Below are positions 10,526 to 22,800 of a stretch of 64,000 nucleotides of DNA, piece after piece (within the stretch, counting starts at the first letter, position 1; each line of letters opens with the position of its first letter). Made by a program: the position numbers and the translations under genes. The stretch lies in contig CM055757.1 of NCBI GenBank assembly GCA_029465975.1, positions 124,001-188,000 of the forward strand, given 5' to 3'. The stretch is from Dallia pectoralis (lineage: Eukaryota; Chordata; Actinopteri; Esociformes; Umbridae). The notes beneath the pieces are model-generated. The model searched no databases. It was not told the DNA's origin and was given only the letters and a program-made list of their open reading frames with translations.

Positions 10526-12950
10526 TGTTAAAGGTCTTTATTCCCGTAAAGACATTTACAAAAACCATACCGGCCCACATCAGGCACCATTGCAAACCAA
10601 CAAAAACTACATCAACGAAACACCACTCCCCATCAGGCACAAATAACCCCAAACCCAAAAAAACAAAACAATCCCCATACCCACCCACCAAACACACCCA
10701 GATATCCCACAATACCCCTCTATCCACACACTTCACCCCCCTCACACCCCAAACCCCCCACCAATACAAAAACACCAGTCCAAACCCCCCTCAAAAGCAC
10801 ATACACCAAACGTCCTTCGTCCCCTCTCGGCAAATGCCGCCTCTGTCCCTGCAGATGCCTGGGGGTCCCAACCCCCCCCCCTGACATTGGGTCCCCCCGG
10901 CAAAAGCCCGTTCTGTCCCCTGGGACGCCATTGGATCCCAGTGTCCGCCCCCAATGTCCCCCTCTTTGCCGCCTCAGTCCCCCTGTGTTGCCTGGGAACC
11001 CAGCCCCCCACCCCCTTCCATCGGGTCCTCCCCCTCCAACCCCCATCCCTGTCCCCACCCCTGCCCCTTGGCTCCTCCCCTCCCTTCTTTTTCTGCTCCC
11101 CAGGCCCCGCCTTCTCCCCATCTCACCACCCCCAGCACTGTCCTCCCTCCCCACCACGTTCACCCTCCTCTTTGCTGCGTCTCCTCGACCCGCTCCTCCT
11201 CACCATCCCCCCGCTAGCTCCTCTCCGGCCAGGGCCTCCTCCTCTCCCCACCAACTTCCGCTCTCCTCTCCCCCTCCTCCTCCCCCTCCTCCATCTCCTC
11301 CACCTCCTCCGTCCCTCTTGCCTGGGGCACGTCCATCTCCGCAGGTGCCCCCTCCTGGGGTCCCGCTGCCCGCTCCTGGGGCTCCTCCCTCGCCTGCTCC
11401 TGGGCCTCTGCCCTCGCCTGCCTCTCCTCCGGCCCCGGTGCCTCGCCTCTCCCGCTCTCTCCTCCTGCAGCCTCCGCGTAGGTCCTCGGCATCTGGCATG
11501 CGGCCACCAAATGCTCCTCCGAGCCACACCTCCTGCACGTCTTCGGTGCCGGACACCTTGCTACTTCGTGCTGTTCCGAACCACACCTGTAGCACCTCCT
11601 CCTCATTTCACATGTTGCCATGCTGTGCCCACTCCTCTGGCACCTACGGCAGAAGCTCGGCTGCCGAGCATAGAAAATAGTGCCGCTCTCTCCCCCAATC
11701 TCGAACAACGTCGGGAGGTGGCGGTAGCCATCCTTCCCGGCAGGATCCGGTTGGAGGACCACCCGGAACTGCCTCCTCGCCGTCCAAAACCCGTATGGGC
11801 CCCTGTTGTACTTGGGCCCCTCAGTCACCGTGCAGTACCCCTCCAAGAACCTCCGCACCCTCTCATCCTCCACATTAGAGTCATACATTCTTACTGTTAC
11901 CTCCCGGACCCCCCCCCTTGAGAGGTCAATCATAAGAAACAGGTTGTATGGCCTGGTCTGCCCCGCTTCCTCCACCTTTTCTATGGTTGCCACCATGTCC
12001 GCCTCCTTGAAAAATGTCACCTCATATGCCCTCTCCTTAATGTTCTCCTGGAGGCACTTGACCACCACGGGCGTAGCTTTCAAGGCCCCCAGCAACATGT
12101 CCCGGGCAAACTGGTTTCTGCTCCATATCTCCTCCAACGCACCCTTCCACTGAAAGCGGAGGGTGTTCCTCATCCTCCTACCCGGCGCCCCCCTCGCCTC
12201 CGAGCCCCTCGCCTCCGGGCCCCTCGCCTCCGGGCCCCTCGCCTCCGGACCCCTCGCCTCCGGGCCCCTCGCCTCCGGACCCCTCGCCTCCGGGCCCCTC
12301 GCCTCCGGGCCCCTTCCCCCCGGACCTGCTACTTCCGGACCTGCCCCTTCCGGACCCGCCACCTCCGGACCTGCCTCTTCCGGACCCACCACTTCCGGCC
12401 TCACCTTCGAGGTGTCCACCACAGTGAAAAGGCTCAGTGGGACAGTCTGGCCCGCCTCCCTCACCTTCTTCACGCTCGCCCTCTTGTCCGCCTCCCTGTA
12501 GAACGTGAACTCATAATAGTGCCCGTTGCTGCTCCCACACAGGCTTGAGACCTCCGCTGTCGTGAGCGCCAGAGAATCCATCAGGACGGTCTTCGCGAAC
12601 TTGACCCGGTCCCAACCTCCCTCCAGTCCGTCTTTCCACTGAAAGCGGAGGGCGAAATTACTCGAAATACCCCCCGCTTCCTGGCCAGCCGCCATGGTGC
12701 CGGCTCAACAAAGCCCCGCACCAGGCCTAAACAAAAACAAAAATGAATAAACAAGGAGAAAAGAGAAACTAAATATAAACGCACGTCGCGCAAAACAAAG
12801 ATGGCATAAAAACCCTAATCCTAGAAAAAAACACCCAACCGTGATCCCCTCCACCTGTGCCCCATACACCGCACGACAACAGGTGAACAAAGAATCCGGC
12901 GTCGCTCTCCACTTTCTCCCTCCACAAAACCCAGCCACTCTCCGAGCCGC
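10526..12950 (-). mobile_element. E3: ORF1-only Keno-like element
   Basis: About 2.4 kb: 5' UTR with GCGC motif (12780-12792) and hairpin (about 12850-12883), long ORF1, and 3' UTR of about 270 bp ending with the GGCCCACATCAGGCACC motif and AATAAA-like bases close to U2. It has no ORF2 sequence. Confidence 0.8.
10800..12695 (-). pseudogene. E3 ORF1, 493 codons open then frameshifted
   Basis: The ATG at 12695 opens a frame that stays open to 11214. In order it has the first N-terminal module (MAAGQEAGGISSNF onward, about residues 10-100), a linker of tandem GPEARG-type pentapeptides (residues 110-165), the second module (MRNTLRFQWKG, from about 170), a central domain with GFWTARRQFRV, and three CCHC knuckles (CRRCQRSGHSMATC, CYRCGSEQHEVARC, CRRCGSEEHLVAAC). 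The acidic E/R-rich tail starts before the stop. The remaining C-terminus (PMSGG...VGTP) lies in other frames down to about 10800, so a frameshift near 11200 truncates it. Confidence 0.82.
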
Positions 12951-13158
12951 AACTTGTGCGTAAATTGAAGAAAGCAGAGTTTTGATTTCGGACAAAGTGA
13001 AGGGGTCGAGAAACACTCGTTCAGTGCCAGACACAGGCCTCGTGGATTTGTGAGTGAGTGAATGAACAAATGGGGCATGAGTGAGTTGGTGACTAGTTAG
13101 TTGAGTGACTAGTCAAGTCACTGAGTGAGAGACTGGGCACACAGTCAGTCACACACAG

Positions 13159-13191
<33 letters not shown>

Positions 13192-13205
13192 GATTTAACC
13201 AAAAT

Positions 13206-13240
<35 letters not shown>

Positions 13241-13450
13241 TAAAACGGAGGGAAAAAATTCCACACAGAACACAGGTCGTTGAGCAAATGACAGGACGGG
13301 GAAAAAAGTGCACACAGTTATTATTATCATCCTCTTGCTACTAGGGATACGCATTTACCTACATGGATACTCACCTCTCTCGGCTACTAGGTCACCACTT
13401 GTGTTCCTTCTTTTCGTTGTTGCTGTTGTTGTTTTTGACAGGTCAAAGAT
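12951..13450 (-). repeat. U2 repeat-unit spacer (copy D)
   Basis: Same parts in the same order; CA tract at about 13135-13188, T tract at 13208-13237. No gene seen. Confidence 0.7.
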
Positions 13451-13602
13451 GGTGCACCGTTCTCGGAGGTACTGCAATACCGAGTCGATGCGTGGAGCGG
13501 ACGGAGCAAGCCCCGCTTCCGACTCCCTGTTGGAAAAATCCATTTAATATGTATAGTCCCCCGATGGGGGACATATCAGATATTAAACTGATAAGAACAG
13601 AT
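13451..13602 (-). ncRNA. U2 snRNA 3' fragment (copy D)
   Basis: 152-bp U2 portion as in copy A, joined to the tail of E4. Confidence 0.95.
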
Positions 13603-15890
13603 TGTTAAAGGTCTTTATTTCCCACAAAGACATGTTAACACTTTACTACCAGGCCCACATCAGGCACCTCTGAAAACCAACAAAACCACACCACATCACC
13701 ACCTCATAATTGCATCCCACACCCCTCCTCACCAATACAAACCCCATAAAACAGAACCACAAAACTATCACCCCACAATATCACCATAACCCCAACATTT
13801 AAACCATCCCACATAAACCCCAGTGTCCATCATGACCCCCCCTCGGCAAATGCCGCCTCTGTCCCTGCGGATGCCTTTGGCGTCCCAGTGATCCGCTCCC
13901 ATCGTCAATCTGTCCTCTTCCTCGGCAAAAGCCGTTTCTGTCCCCTGTGTTGCCTGGGGGGCCCCAGCCCCCGACCCTCCTGGCATCGGGTCCTCCCCCC
14001 CAGCAAACGCCAGCTCTGTCCCTTGGGACGCCACTGTGGCCCCACCGGCCGAAACCACCACCCCTGAAAAGGCAAAGCTTTCGGCAAACCCAAACTCCCC
14101 GTGCCGGGCTCCCCGGGTCGACACACCTGGGACATTCGCCCCATCTCCTCCACCCACCGCCTGCCTCTTGGCTTTTTTTCCTTTTTTTCCCCTCCCAGAC
14201 CCACCTTCTCCCTCCATGTCCCCCTTGCCCCGGTGCTGTCCTCTTTCCCAACCATATTCGCCCTCTTTTTTGATGCAGTGAAGCTCGAGGGCACCATCCC
14301 GCCGCTAACTCACGCAGTCCGGCCAGGGCCACCTCCATCTCTCCGACACCTTCCGCCGGCCTCTCCCCCGGCTGTGTCTCCTCCACCATCTCCTCCATCT
14401 CCTCCACCTCCTCCGTCCCTCTTGCCTGGGGCACCACTATTCCTGCAGGTGCCCCCTCCTGGGGCCCTGCTGCCTGCTCCTGTTCCTGGGGCTCCTCCCT
14501 CGCCTTGGGCTCCGCCCCCGCCTGCCTCTCCTCCGCCCCCGGTGCCTCGCCTCTCCTGCTCTCTCCTCCTGCAGCCTCCGCATAAGTCCTCCTGCGCCTC
14601 GGGCATGCAGCAACCAAATGCTCCTCTGAACCACACTCCCTGCATGCCTTCGGCGCCGGACATCTCGCGACCTCGTGCTGGTCCGACCCACACCTATAGC
14701 ATCTCCTCCTTGTCTCACAGGTGCCCATGCTGTGCCCGCTTCTTTTGCACTGCGCGGCAGAAACTGGGTTGCCGCGCATAGAAAATTGTACCTTCCTCTC
14801 CCCCAATCTCGCACAAAGTCGGGAGGTGGCGGTAGCCGTCCTTCCCGGCTGGATCCGGATGGAGGACCACCCGGAACTGCCTCCTGGCCATCCAAAATCC
14901 ATACGGGCCCTTGGTGTACCTAGGCCCCTCCAATACTGTGCAGTATCCCTCCAGAAATTTTTGCACACACTCGTCCCACACATTAGAGTCGTACATTCGT
15001 ACCGTCACCTCTCGGAAACCCCCCCTTGAGATGTCAATCAGGTTAAAAAGGTCGTACGGCCTGGTCTGCCCTGCATCCTCCACCTTCTTCATAGTTGCCA
15101 CCATGTCCTCCTCCCTAAAGAATGTCACCTCATAGGCCTGCTCTTTGATGTTCTCCTGCAGGCACTTTACAATCACTGGCGTAGCCTTCAAAGCCCCCAG
15201 CAACATGACCCGGGCAAACTGGCTCCGGCTCCAAATCTCCTCCAACGCACCCCTCCACTGAAACCGGAGGGTGTTCTTCATCCTCTTCCTCCCCGGCTCA
15301 CCCCTTGCCTCCGGACCCCTCGCCTCCGGACCCACCTCTCTCACACTCCTGGGTGAAAGATCCGTCACGGTGAAGAGATTGAGGGGACTGGTCTGGCCCG
15401 CATCCCCTATCCTCCTCAAGGTTGCATCCTTTTCCGCCTCCTTGGTGAACGTCACCTCGTAAGCGCGGTACTCCACGCCCCCGGATAGGCCCGAGACCTC
15501 AGTCGGCGTAAGCTTCAGAGCCTCCCTCAGCATGCTCCTGGAAAACTCAGCCCGGTCCCAGAAACCCTCCATCTCCCCCTTCCACCGAAAGTGGAGGACG
15601 TACTTCTTTGGACCATCCCCGCCTCGGGACCAGCCGCCATGGCGCCGGCCAGAAAGGGCCACGCACCAGGCCTAAACGAAAACAAAAATGAATAAACAAG
15701 GAGAAAAGAGAAACTAAATATAAACGCACGTCGCGCAAAAACAAAAATGGCATAAAAGCCCTAATCCTAGAAAAAACCCCAACCGTGATCCCCTCCACCT
15801 GTGCCCCATACACCGCACGACAACAGGTGAACAAAGAATCCGGCGTCGCTCTCCACCTCCCTCCACAAACTCCAGCCACTCTCCGAGCCG
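13603..15890 (-). mobile_element. E4: ORF1-only Keno-like element
   Basis: About 2.3 kb, 5' UTR motifs at 15725-15740 (GCGC) and 15797-15830 (hairpin). Its pentapeptide linker is very short (only two or three repeats near 15300-15330). Its 3' UTR (GGCCCACATCAGGCACC, 13650-13667) closely matches that of chimeric element E11. Confidence 0.8.
13830..15640 (-). pseudogene. E4 ORF1, frameshifted
   Basis: The expected ATG is at 15640. The first module is open in the frame of 15662-14715 (FRWKGEMEGFWDRAEF...), followed by a minimal GPEARG linker and the second module (MKNTLRFQWRG). A frameshift at the first knuckle (near 14745) moves the rest to another frame: knuckles CYRCGSDQHEVARC and CRECGSEEHLVAAC, a Q/E/A-rich stretch and the TEEVEEMEEM segment. 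The C-terminus repeats a motif of the form AS-QGTELAFAGGEDPM (about 14020-13900). Two or more frameshifts make it a pseudogene. Confidence 0.8.
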
Positions 15891-16152
15891 CAACTTGTGC
15901 GTAAATTGAAGAGAAAGCAGAGTTTTGATTTCGGACAAAGTGAAGGGGTCGAGAAACACTCGTTCAGTGCCAGACACAGGCCTCGTGGATTTGTGAGTGA
16001 GTGAATGAACAAATGGGGCATGAGTGAGTTGGTGACTAGTTAGTTGAGTGACTAGTCAAGTCACCGAGTGAGAGACTGGGCACACACAGTCACACACAGT
16101 CACACACAGTCACACACACAGACACACACAGACACAGTGATTTAACCAAAAT

Positions 16153-16194
<42 letters not shown>

Positions 16195-16396
16195 TAAAAC
16201 GGAGGGAAAAAATTCCACACAGAACACAGGTCGTTGAGCAAATGACAGGACGGGGAAAAAAAGTGCACACAGTTATTATTATCATCCTCTTGCTACTAGG
16301 GATACGCATTTACCTACATGGATACTCACCTCTCTCGGCTACTAGGTCACCACTTGTGTTCCTTCTTTTCGTTGTTGTTTTTGACAGGTCAAAGAT
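15891..16396 (-). repeat. U2 repeat-unit spacer (copy E)
   Basis: Same order of parts. It has the longest T tract seen (about 16156-16191), and the GTTG stretch near U2 is shorter than in the other copies (about 16369-16383). Confidence 0.7.
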
Positions 16397-16548
16397 GGTG
16401 CACCGTTCTCGGAGGTACTGCAATACCGAGTCGATGCGTGGAGCGGACGGAGCAAGCCCCGCTTCCGACTCCCTGTTGGAAAAATCCATTTAATATGTAT
16501 AGTCCCCCGATGGGGGACATATCAGATATTAAACTGATAAGAACAGAT
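16397..16548 (-). ncRNA. U2 snRNA 3' fragment (copy E)
   Basis: 152-bp U2 portion as in copy A. The first element bases differ slightly (TGTTAAACGTC instead of TGTTAAAGGTC). Confidence 0.95.
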
Positions 16549-18850
16549 TGTTAAACGTCTTTATTTCCCTAAAGACACGCTTACAAATCATACAGTGGCC
16601 CACACCGGGCACAACTTGGAAAACCAATTCCCACTTCCAAAACTACACAAACAAAAAAACACCTCTTCCCCCAGAACCCTCCCTCTACACCCAAAACAGT
16701 CCCACAACCCTTCAACAAACCATAACCCATCACCAAACCCACAAAAACCCAACAAAAAAAAACCCCCAACAACCCCATCACCCCCAGAGTCCTTCATGTC
16801 CCCCCCCCGGCAAACGCCCTCTCAGTCCCTGCAGATGCCTGGGGGGTCCCAACCCCCGCCTCCCCTGACATTGAGTCCACAAAGTCCATCGAAAGGAAAC
16901 CCTCCACCCCCCTGGAGCTTATCTCCTCTTGGGTAACCCCAACACCCCCCCTGCCCGCCACCCTCTTGGCTGCTTTCCCCCCCTCCCCCCCAGACACACC
17001 CCCCTCCATGCCCCCACTCACCCCCAGTCCAACCCCCGTGCCGACCGCAGGTATCCTCTTCCTTTTCGGCATGCCCGCTTGCTCTGCCTCCATCCCCTCA
17101 GCGAGCTCCCTCAGCCCGGCGAGTGCCTCCTCCAGAGCCCCCTCCGCTGGTCTCTCTCCCTGCGGCGTCTCCTCGACCCGCTCCTCATCTCCATCCTCCT
17201 CTTCTCCATCCTCCTCCTCCTCATCTTCATCCTCCTCCTCATCTTCCTCATCCTCCTCCTCATCCTCCTCCTCACCCTCCATGTCAACACCCGCTCCCTC
17301 CGAGGGTACCACCTCCTGGGGCTCCCCCCCCGCTTGCTCCTGGGGCTCCTCCCCCGCTTGCTCCTGGGGCTCCTCCCCCGCCTGCTCCTGGGGCTCCCCT
17401 GCTTGCTCCTGGGGTTCTGGCCCCCTTCGTCTCCCATTCCACCCTCTCGCCCCTTCTCCTCCGGCGGCCTCCGCATAGGACCGCCTCCTCCTCGGGCACT
17501 CCCGCACCAGGTGCCCCGTCGCACCACACTCGTGGCAGGTCTTTGGGGCCGGACAGCTGTTGGCAAGGTGCTTGTCCGACCCACACCTGTGGCAGCGTCG
17601 GCGCCCTTCGCACGCTGCCGCTCTGTGCCCGCTCTTCATGCACCGCCTGCAGAACTCCGGCTGGCGGGCATAATACAGTGTCCCCCTCACGTCCCCAATT
17701 GTGAACATCGCCGGCAGGTGCCGGTACCCATCTTTCCCGGCCGGGTCCGGCAATAGGCCCACTTGGTACTGCCTCCGACCCGTCCAAAACCCGTAGGTGT
17801 CCCTGATGTATCGGGGTCCCGCCCCCACCTTACACCACCCCGCCAGGAATCCCCCCACTGCCACATCCTCGACCTCCGGATCGTAGATATGGATCGTCAA
17901 GACCCTGAAACCCCCTCTCGACATGTCCGTGACTTGAAAGAGGCCATACGGCCTCGCCATCCCCGCATCCTCAATCTTTTTTAGCACCTCCTCCATCTTC
18001 GCCCCAGCAAAAAAGGTTACATCGAAAGATGACTCCAAGAAGCCCCCCTGCAGGCACTTCACCACGCTGGGCCCTGTCTTCAAGGTCCCCAGGAGCATGT
18101 CCCTGGCGAACTGGTCCCGGCCCCACGGCTCCTCGTCCGCTCCCATTCCTCGCCATTGGAACCGGAGGGTGTTTTTCATTCTCCTCCCCGGCTCCGGGCC
18201 CCGCGGCCCCGGCCCCTCTGGGTCCTGGTCCCCCGGCTCCGGCCCCCCCGGGTCCTGGCCCCCCGGCTCCGGGCCCCCCGGCTCCGGATCCTCCGTTTCC
18301 GGAGCTACAGCTCTCCTCACTCCCCCTGTGATGTCACACACCGCAAAGAGGTTAAAGGGCCAGGTTTGCCGCCCGTCCACCACCATCTTCTTCACCAACG
18401 CCATGTCCGCCTCCTTGTGAAAATGGACCTCATAAGCCCGGGTCTCGGCGCTCCCAAGAAGGTACTTGACCTCCTTTGTCGACAGTTTCAGGGCCCTCGC
18501 CAACACGTTGTTTGCAAACCCGTTATAGTCCCAGACTTTCTCCCGCCCTCCTTTCCACTCGAAGCGGAGGATGTATTTCACGGAATCACCCTCCGCTCCA
18601 AGACCCGCCGCCATGGCGCCGGGGCGGAAAAACCGCGCACCCGGCCCACAAAACAAAGGGTGGCAAAACCACTACTGAAAAAACTAAATAGCGCACGTCG
18701 CGCAAAAACAAAAAACCCAATGGTGTAAAAGACACCCTACAAACCCGTGAAGCCCTTCACCTGTGCCCCATACACCGCACGGCCAACAGGTGAAGAAAAA
18801 ACCAAACCGCATACGCTACCAATAACCTCCCCCACTCTGAGCCTCAACTT
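16549..18850 (-). mobile_element. E5: ORF1-only Keno-like element with intact ORF1
   Basis: About 2.3 kb on the minus strand. The 5' UTR has the GCGC motif (18691-18703) and hairpin (about 18757-18793). ORF1 fills almost the whole element (18614-16794), leaving about 245 bp of 3' UTR with GCCCACACCGGGCAC at 16599-16613. It is clearly diverged from E7-E9, so the ORF1-only form is old or has arisen more than once. Confidence 0.85.
16794..18614 (-). CDS. E5 ORF1: 606-aa zinc-knuckle protein with duplicated N-terminal module
   Basis: Uninterrupted frame from the ATG at 18614 (MAAGLGAEG) in the same context as other copies; an in-frame upstream ATG would add 14 residues. Layout by residue: module 1 at about 10-100; P/E/G/D repeat linker 105-145; module 2 (MKNTLRF) 146-240; central domain with GFWTGRRQYQV to 310; CCHC knuckles at C322-C335, C341-C354 and C360-C373, all CX2CX4HX4C; R-R-R-R-S-Y-A-E-A-A; P-Q-E-Q-A-G-E repeats 398-435; an almost unbroken Asp/Glu run 446-480; a basic PKRKR at 515-519; and a tail ending GTERAFAGGGT. 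ORF1 proteins of related LINEs bind element RNA. The second module and the acidic run suggest an added protein contact, which is inference. The open frame across 606 codons with low-complexity repeats suggests coding selection or a recent origin. Confidence 0.85.
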   Translation of the reverse strand: MAAGLGAEGDSVKYILRFEWKGGREKVWDYNGFANNVLARALKLSTKEVKYLLGSAETRAYEVHFHKEADMALVKKMVVDGRQTWPFNLFAVCDITGGVRRAVAPETEDPEPGGPEPGGQDPGGPEPGDQDPEGPGPRGPEPGRRMKNTLRFQWRGMGADEEPWGRDQFARDMLLGTLKTGPSVVKCLQGGFLESSFDVTFFAGAKMEEVLKKIEDAGMARPYGLFQVTDMSRGGFRVLTIHIYDPEVEDVAVGGFLAGWCKVGAGPRYIRDTYGFWTGRRQYQVGLLPDPAGKDGYRHLPAMFTIGDVRGTLYYARQPEFCRRCMKSGHRAAACEGRRRCHRCGSDKHLANSCPAPKTCHECGATGHLVRECPRRRRSYAEAAGGEGARGWNGRRRGPEPQEQAGEPQEQAGEEPQEQAGEEPQEQAGGEPQEVVPSEGAGVDMEGEEEDEEEDEEDEEEDEDEEEEDGEEEDGDEERVEETPQGERPAEGALEEALAGLRELAEGMEAEQAGMPKRKRIPAVGTGVGLGVSGGMEGGVSGGEGGKAAKRVAGRGGVGVTQEEISSRGVEGFLSMDFVDSMSGEAGVGTPQASAGTERAFAGGGT

Positions 18851-19134
18851 TACTTGTGCGTAAATTGAAGAGAAAGCAGAGTTTTGATTTCGGACAAAGT
18901 GAAGGGGTCGAGAAACACTCGTAAGTAAAACGGAGGGAAAAATTCCACACAGAACACAGGTCGTTGAGCAAATGACAGGACGGGGAAAAAAGTGCACACA
19001 GTTATTATTATCATCCTCTTGCTACTAGGGATACGCATTTACCTACATGGATACTCACCTCTCTCGGCTACTAGGTCACCACTTGTGTTCCTTCTTTTCG
19101 TTGTGGCTGTTGTTGTTTTTGACAGGTCAAAGAT
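18851..19134 (-). repeat. U2 repeat-unit spacer (copy F), internally deleted
   Basis: The 70-bp block ends at ...GAGAAACACTCG (18921) and jumps directly to TAAGTAAAACGGAGG. It lacks the roughly 270 bp with the GTGA-rich part, CA tract and T tract present in all other spacers of the array. Confidence 0.8.
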
Positions 19135-19286
19135 GGTGCACCGTTCTCGGAGGTACTGCAATACCGAGTCGATGCGTGGAGCGGACGGAGCAAGCCCCGC
19201 TTCCGACTCCCTGTTGGAAAAATCCATTTAATATGTATAGTCCCCCGATGGGGGACATATCAGATATTAAACTGATAAGAACAGAT
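19135..19286 (-). ncRNA. U2 snRNA 3' fragment (copy F)
   Basis: 152-bp U2 portion as in copy A, but joined to a different element tail (E6): the bases after CAGAT are GATGATTGAATG instead of TGTTAAAGGTC. This shows directly that the U2/element boundary lies at this point. Confidence 0.95.
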
Positions 19287-19856
19287 GATGATTGAATGTG
19301 TTTATTTGCATCTCCAAAACACCATGCATACAACCATTTACTTTCAAATAACCCACCACCGCACCCGCCGCTGCTACTTTTCATTACCGACCTCCTACAT
19401 TGATCAAAACAAAACAAAAACAAAAACGGAAACATTGCATTTAAAGGCTTCCAAAATGGAGGCTGCAAACGAAAACAATTATTTAGAAAACCCCACCACC
19501 AATCCCTCCAGTAATGCAGCCTTACCCAGCCTTTCCATCTCTTTGCACAAAAACAAACAAAAGGAACCGTTTCCAATGGGGAGACCAAACCAAATCCAAA
19601 AACAAAACAGTCAAAGAGGCCACAAAGAGGCTCGACCTTTCCCGAAACCAAGGGTATTTTGCCCAAAGAGGCGGCAAGCTAAACAATTTCTTTTTCAATG
19701 AAAAACAAAATACAACACAATCCCAAAAACAAAACACACAGGGGAGCATCTTCCCGCCCCCATCACACTTTTACCCCCTTATTTAGCCCTAACCATATCC
19801 AAAACAAAAAAAACTCTTGCCCTAACACCTAAAACCCTCACTTACCACCTACCTGC

Positions 19857-22800
19857 TCACACTAGCCCTAGACCCCCTTTCCACCTTTCCCTAGCTGCGT
19901 GCTGTCCCCACTTCCTCTCTTCTCTCTTCATTCTCGCCCTCAATTCCCCTTCCACTCTCCTCACCATTCCCTCCACCCCTATATCTCTCCCTGTCTTGAC
20001 CAGCTGCTGTCTGGCGTCCCACAGCCCTTGTTTGAAAAGGCTGATGATCAGCCAGAGCAACAGCCTATCCCTATCCGTGCCCCCCGCACCCCCTACACCC
20101 TTCTCAACCCGTGTCCATGTCAACACAAAATCCCCTCTCACCCTGCCTAACAGCCCCTGTGCCCTCGCCCATACCACCCCGGCGACAGCACAGTCCCAAA
20201 AAGCGTGGCGCAAAGTCTCCTCCCTGCCACACGCCTGTCTCGGACAGGTCGGGGAACGCGACAAGCCATGCCGGCACATGATGGAGCGCACCGGCAAGGA
20301 CTTGTGGAGGCATAACCAGTTCAGGTCCTTGAGCCTGTTGTCCAGACCCTTCACCTGTACTCCCTCCCAGACCACCGCCGGGATACCCACTACGGGCCCC
20401 GGACACACACCCTTTCTGACCTCCTCGTACAGGAGCCTGTGATCCAAACCTACTCGGGCAACTTCAACCTCGGGGTGCGCTCGTAGCCACTTGGCCGCGT
20501 GACCAAAGTGCCACGGCAGCTGCTCCGCCCGAGGACCCGTGTTGGACCACACCATTATGCTTCTCGCTTGATAAGAGAAGAACACCCGCAGGAGGTAACC
20601 GGACGGGTGTATCACTGGACGAGCGAGCTCCGACAGTAAAAACGAAACAAAGATCGAGTCGAGCCTGAGGGGGAAATGTGGCACCCCCCTACCTCCCTCC
20701 CCGATGGGGCAGAGCATGCGAGCCCTGGCGACCCACTCGTACCTGACACCCCACATGAACTGGAACACCAACCTTACAAGAGGTCGTCTCAGACACGCCG
20801 GCAGTGGGTAGATGTATGCCAAATACAAAAGAGATGGCAAGACATCCACCTTCAGGACCAGGACCTTGCCCATAAATGACAGTGACCTAGCCTTCCACAT
20901 TGCCAATCTGTTCTGCACCGCTGCGATGCGCATGTTCCAGTTCAGCGCCGCAGAGCCGAAGTTCTCAAAGTGGACCCCGAGAACTTTCAGGGCCCCGTTA
21001 CAGAGAGATAACCCTCCGGGCACATCCGTTCTACCACGCCATCTCCGGAAATACTTTACGGAGGATTTTGCGTGGTTCAGAACCGCTCCAGACGCTCGGG
21101 TGAAGTCCCCAATGATGGCAAGGGACCTTACCAGGCACGAGTCCTTGCATAGTAGCAAGGAAGTGTCGTCGGCATACTGCGTCAACTTGACACGCAGTCC
21201 GCCACTTCCAGGAATCAGCAAGCCCTCCACCCCTGCGTCCGCCCTAATGGCAGCCGCCAGGGGCTCCATGTACAGAACGAAGAGGAGGGCCGAGAGCGGG
21301 CATCCCTGCCTGACCCCAGACGAGAGGTCAAGAACGTCACCTAAGTGGCCGTTCACGCTAACCCGGCACCCCGCTCCAACGTATAAAGTACGGACCCATC
21401 CTATAAACTTCTCCCCAAACCCTAATCTACCTAACACCCTGAAAAGAAACGTTCTATTCACGCGATCAAAGGCTTTCGCCTGATCAAGCGTTGCTACCAT
21501 TAACGGCAGGCCTCTATCTTCTACCCAGGCGATGGAGTCCCTGATCAACTGCAGGTTCCATCTAATCGAGCGGCCCTCTACCCCGCACGTCTGATCCTCA
21601 TGGACGACGTAGGGAAGGGCTGTGCGCAGTCTGTCCGCTAGGACTTTTGCCAAGAGCTTGTAATCTACGCACAGCATCGTCAACGGTCGCCAGTTGGCGA
21701 GGTCCGTGGCGTCCCCCTTCTTGAAAAGAAGTGAGAGGATGCCCACGGCCATCGACTTCCCCGGGACCCCCGTCTCGAGGATGGCCTTCAAGACTTCAAG
21801 GACGGCCGGTCCAAGTGTACCCCAAAACTTGAGGTAAAACTCAGCCGGCAGCCCATCCATCCCGGGGACCTTCCCTTTACCCATCCTCCTGAGAGCGCTC
21901 TCCACCTCCCCAAGGGAGATCGGAGACTCCATCGCCTCTCTAATGTCCTCCGGCACTTGCCGGGACAAGTGTTCTAAAAACACAGTTCCCTGCTCTACGT
22001 CTACAACCCTCTCCTGAAAGAAATCGCGGAAGTGGTCCGTTGTAACCCGGACCATTCCTTCCGGCTCCCTAACTACACTCCCTGTCCTTTCTTCCCTAAC
22101 CCCGAACATTACCTTCCTACCCTGTCTGACCCTAACCGACTTAAAGAACGCAGCGGAACAAGTCTCGTCGTGTTCAATGAAACCGCTATGGGCCCGCTCT
22201 AGGAAGGAGCGAGCCTTCTGCTCATGCACCTTCCTGAGCTGTGCCTTAAGGGCAGTGGATCGCTCCCAGTTGACCGACCCGCCGAGGTTGCCTGCCTCGT
22301 ATTCCAGTTCGAGCAACCTTTGGAGCCGATCCATCTCCCGCCTCTCCTCCCTTTTTGCCCTCCTACAATACCCTATTATAAACCTCCTCGCCCTATCCTT
22401 TACTAGTTCCCACCACTCCAACACCCCCTCACACATCGACTCGAGACCCTCCTGCCCCCGATAGAAGTCAATGAACGCTTCCACAAAAGCTCGCTCCTCC
22501 AGTACCTGCTTGTCCAACATCCAGTACCCCCTACCGAAGAGGCCAGCAGGAGTGCCCACCTGCAGGAGCACCCCGTCGTGATCCGAGAAGAACACAGGCA
22601 AAAGCCGCCCAGACAACCGACCCAAGGACCTCGGTACAAAAATGTAGTCTAGCCTCCTCGCGACCCCCCGGGAGTTGCGCCACGTGGGACCAGCCATCGC
22701 CGGGGTTGAGTGCAGGCCGCCATCCACCAACCCATGGCTAGCCATGAGCCTTTTGATGGCGCCTGCACTGGTATCTCCCCCCGCCCCTAAATACACATTG

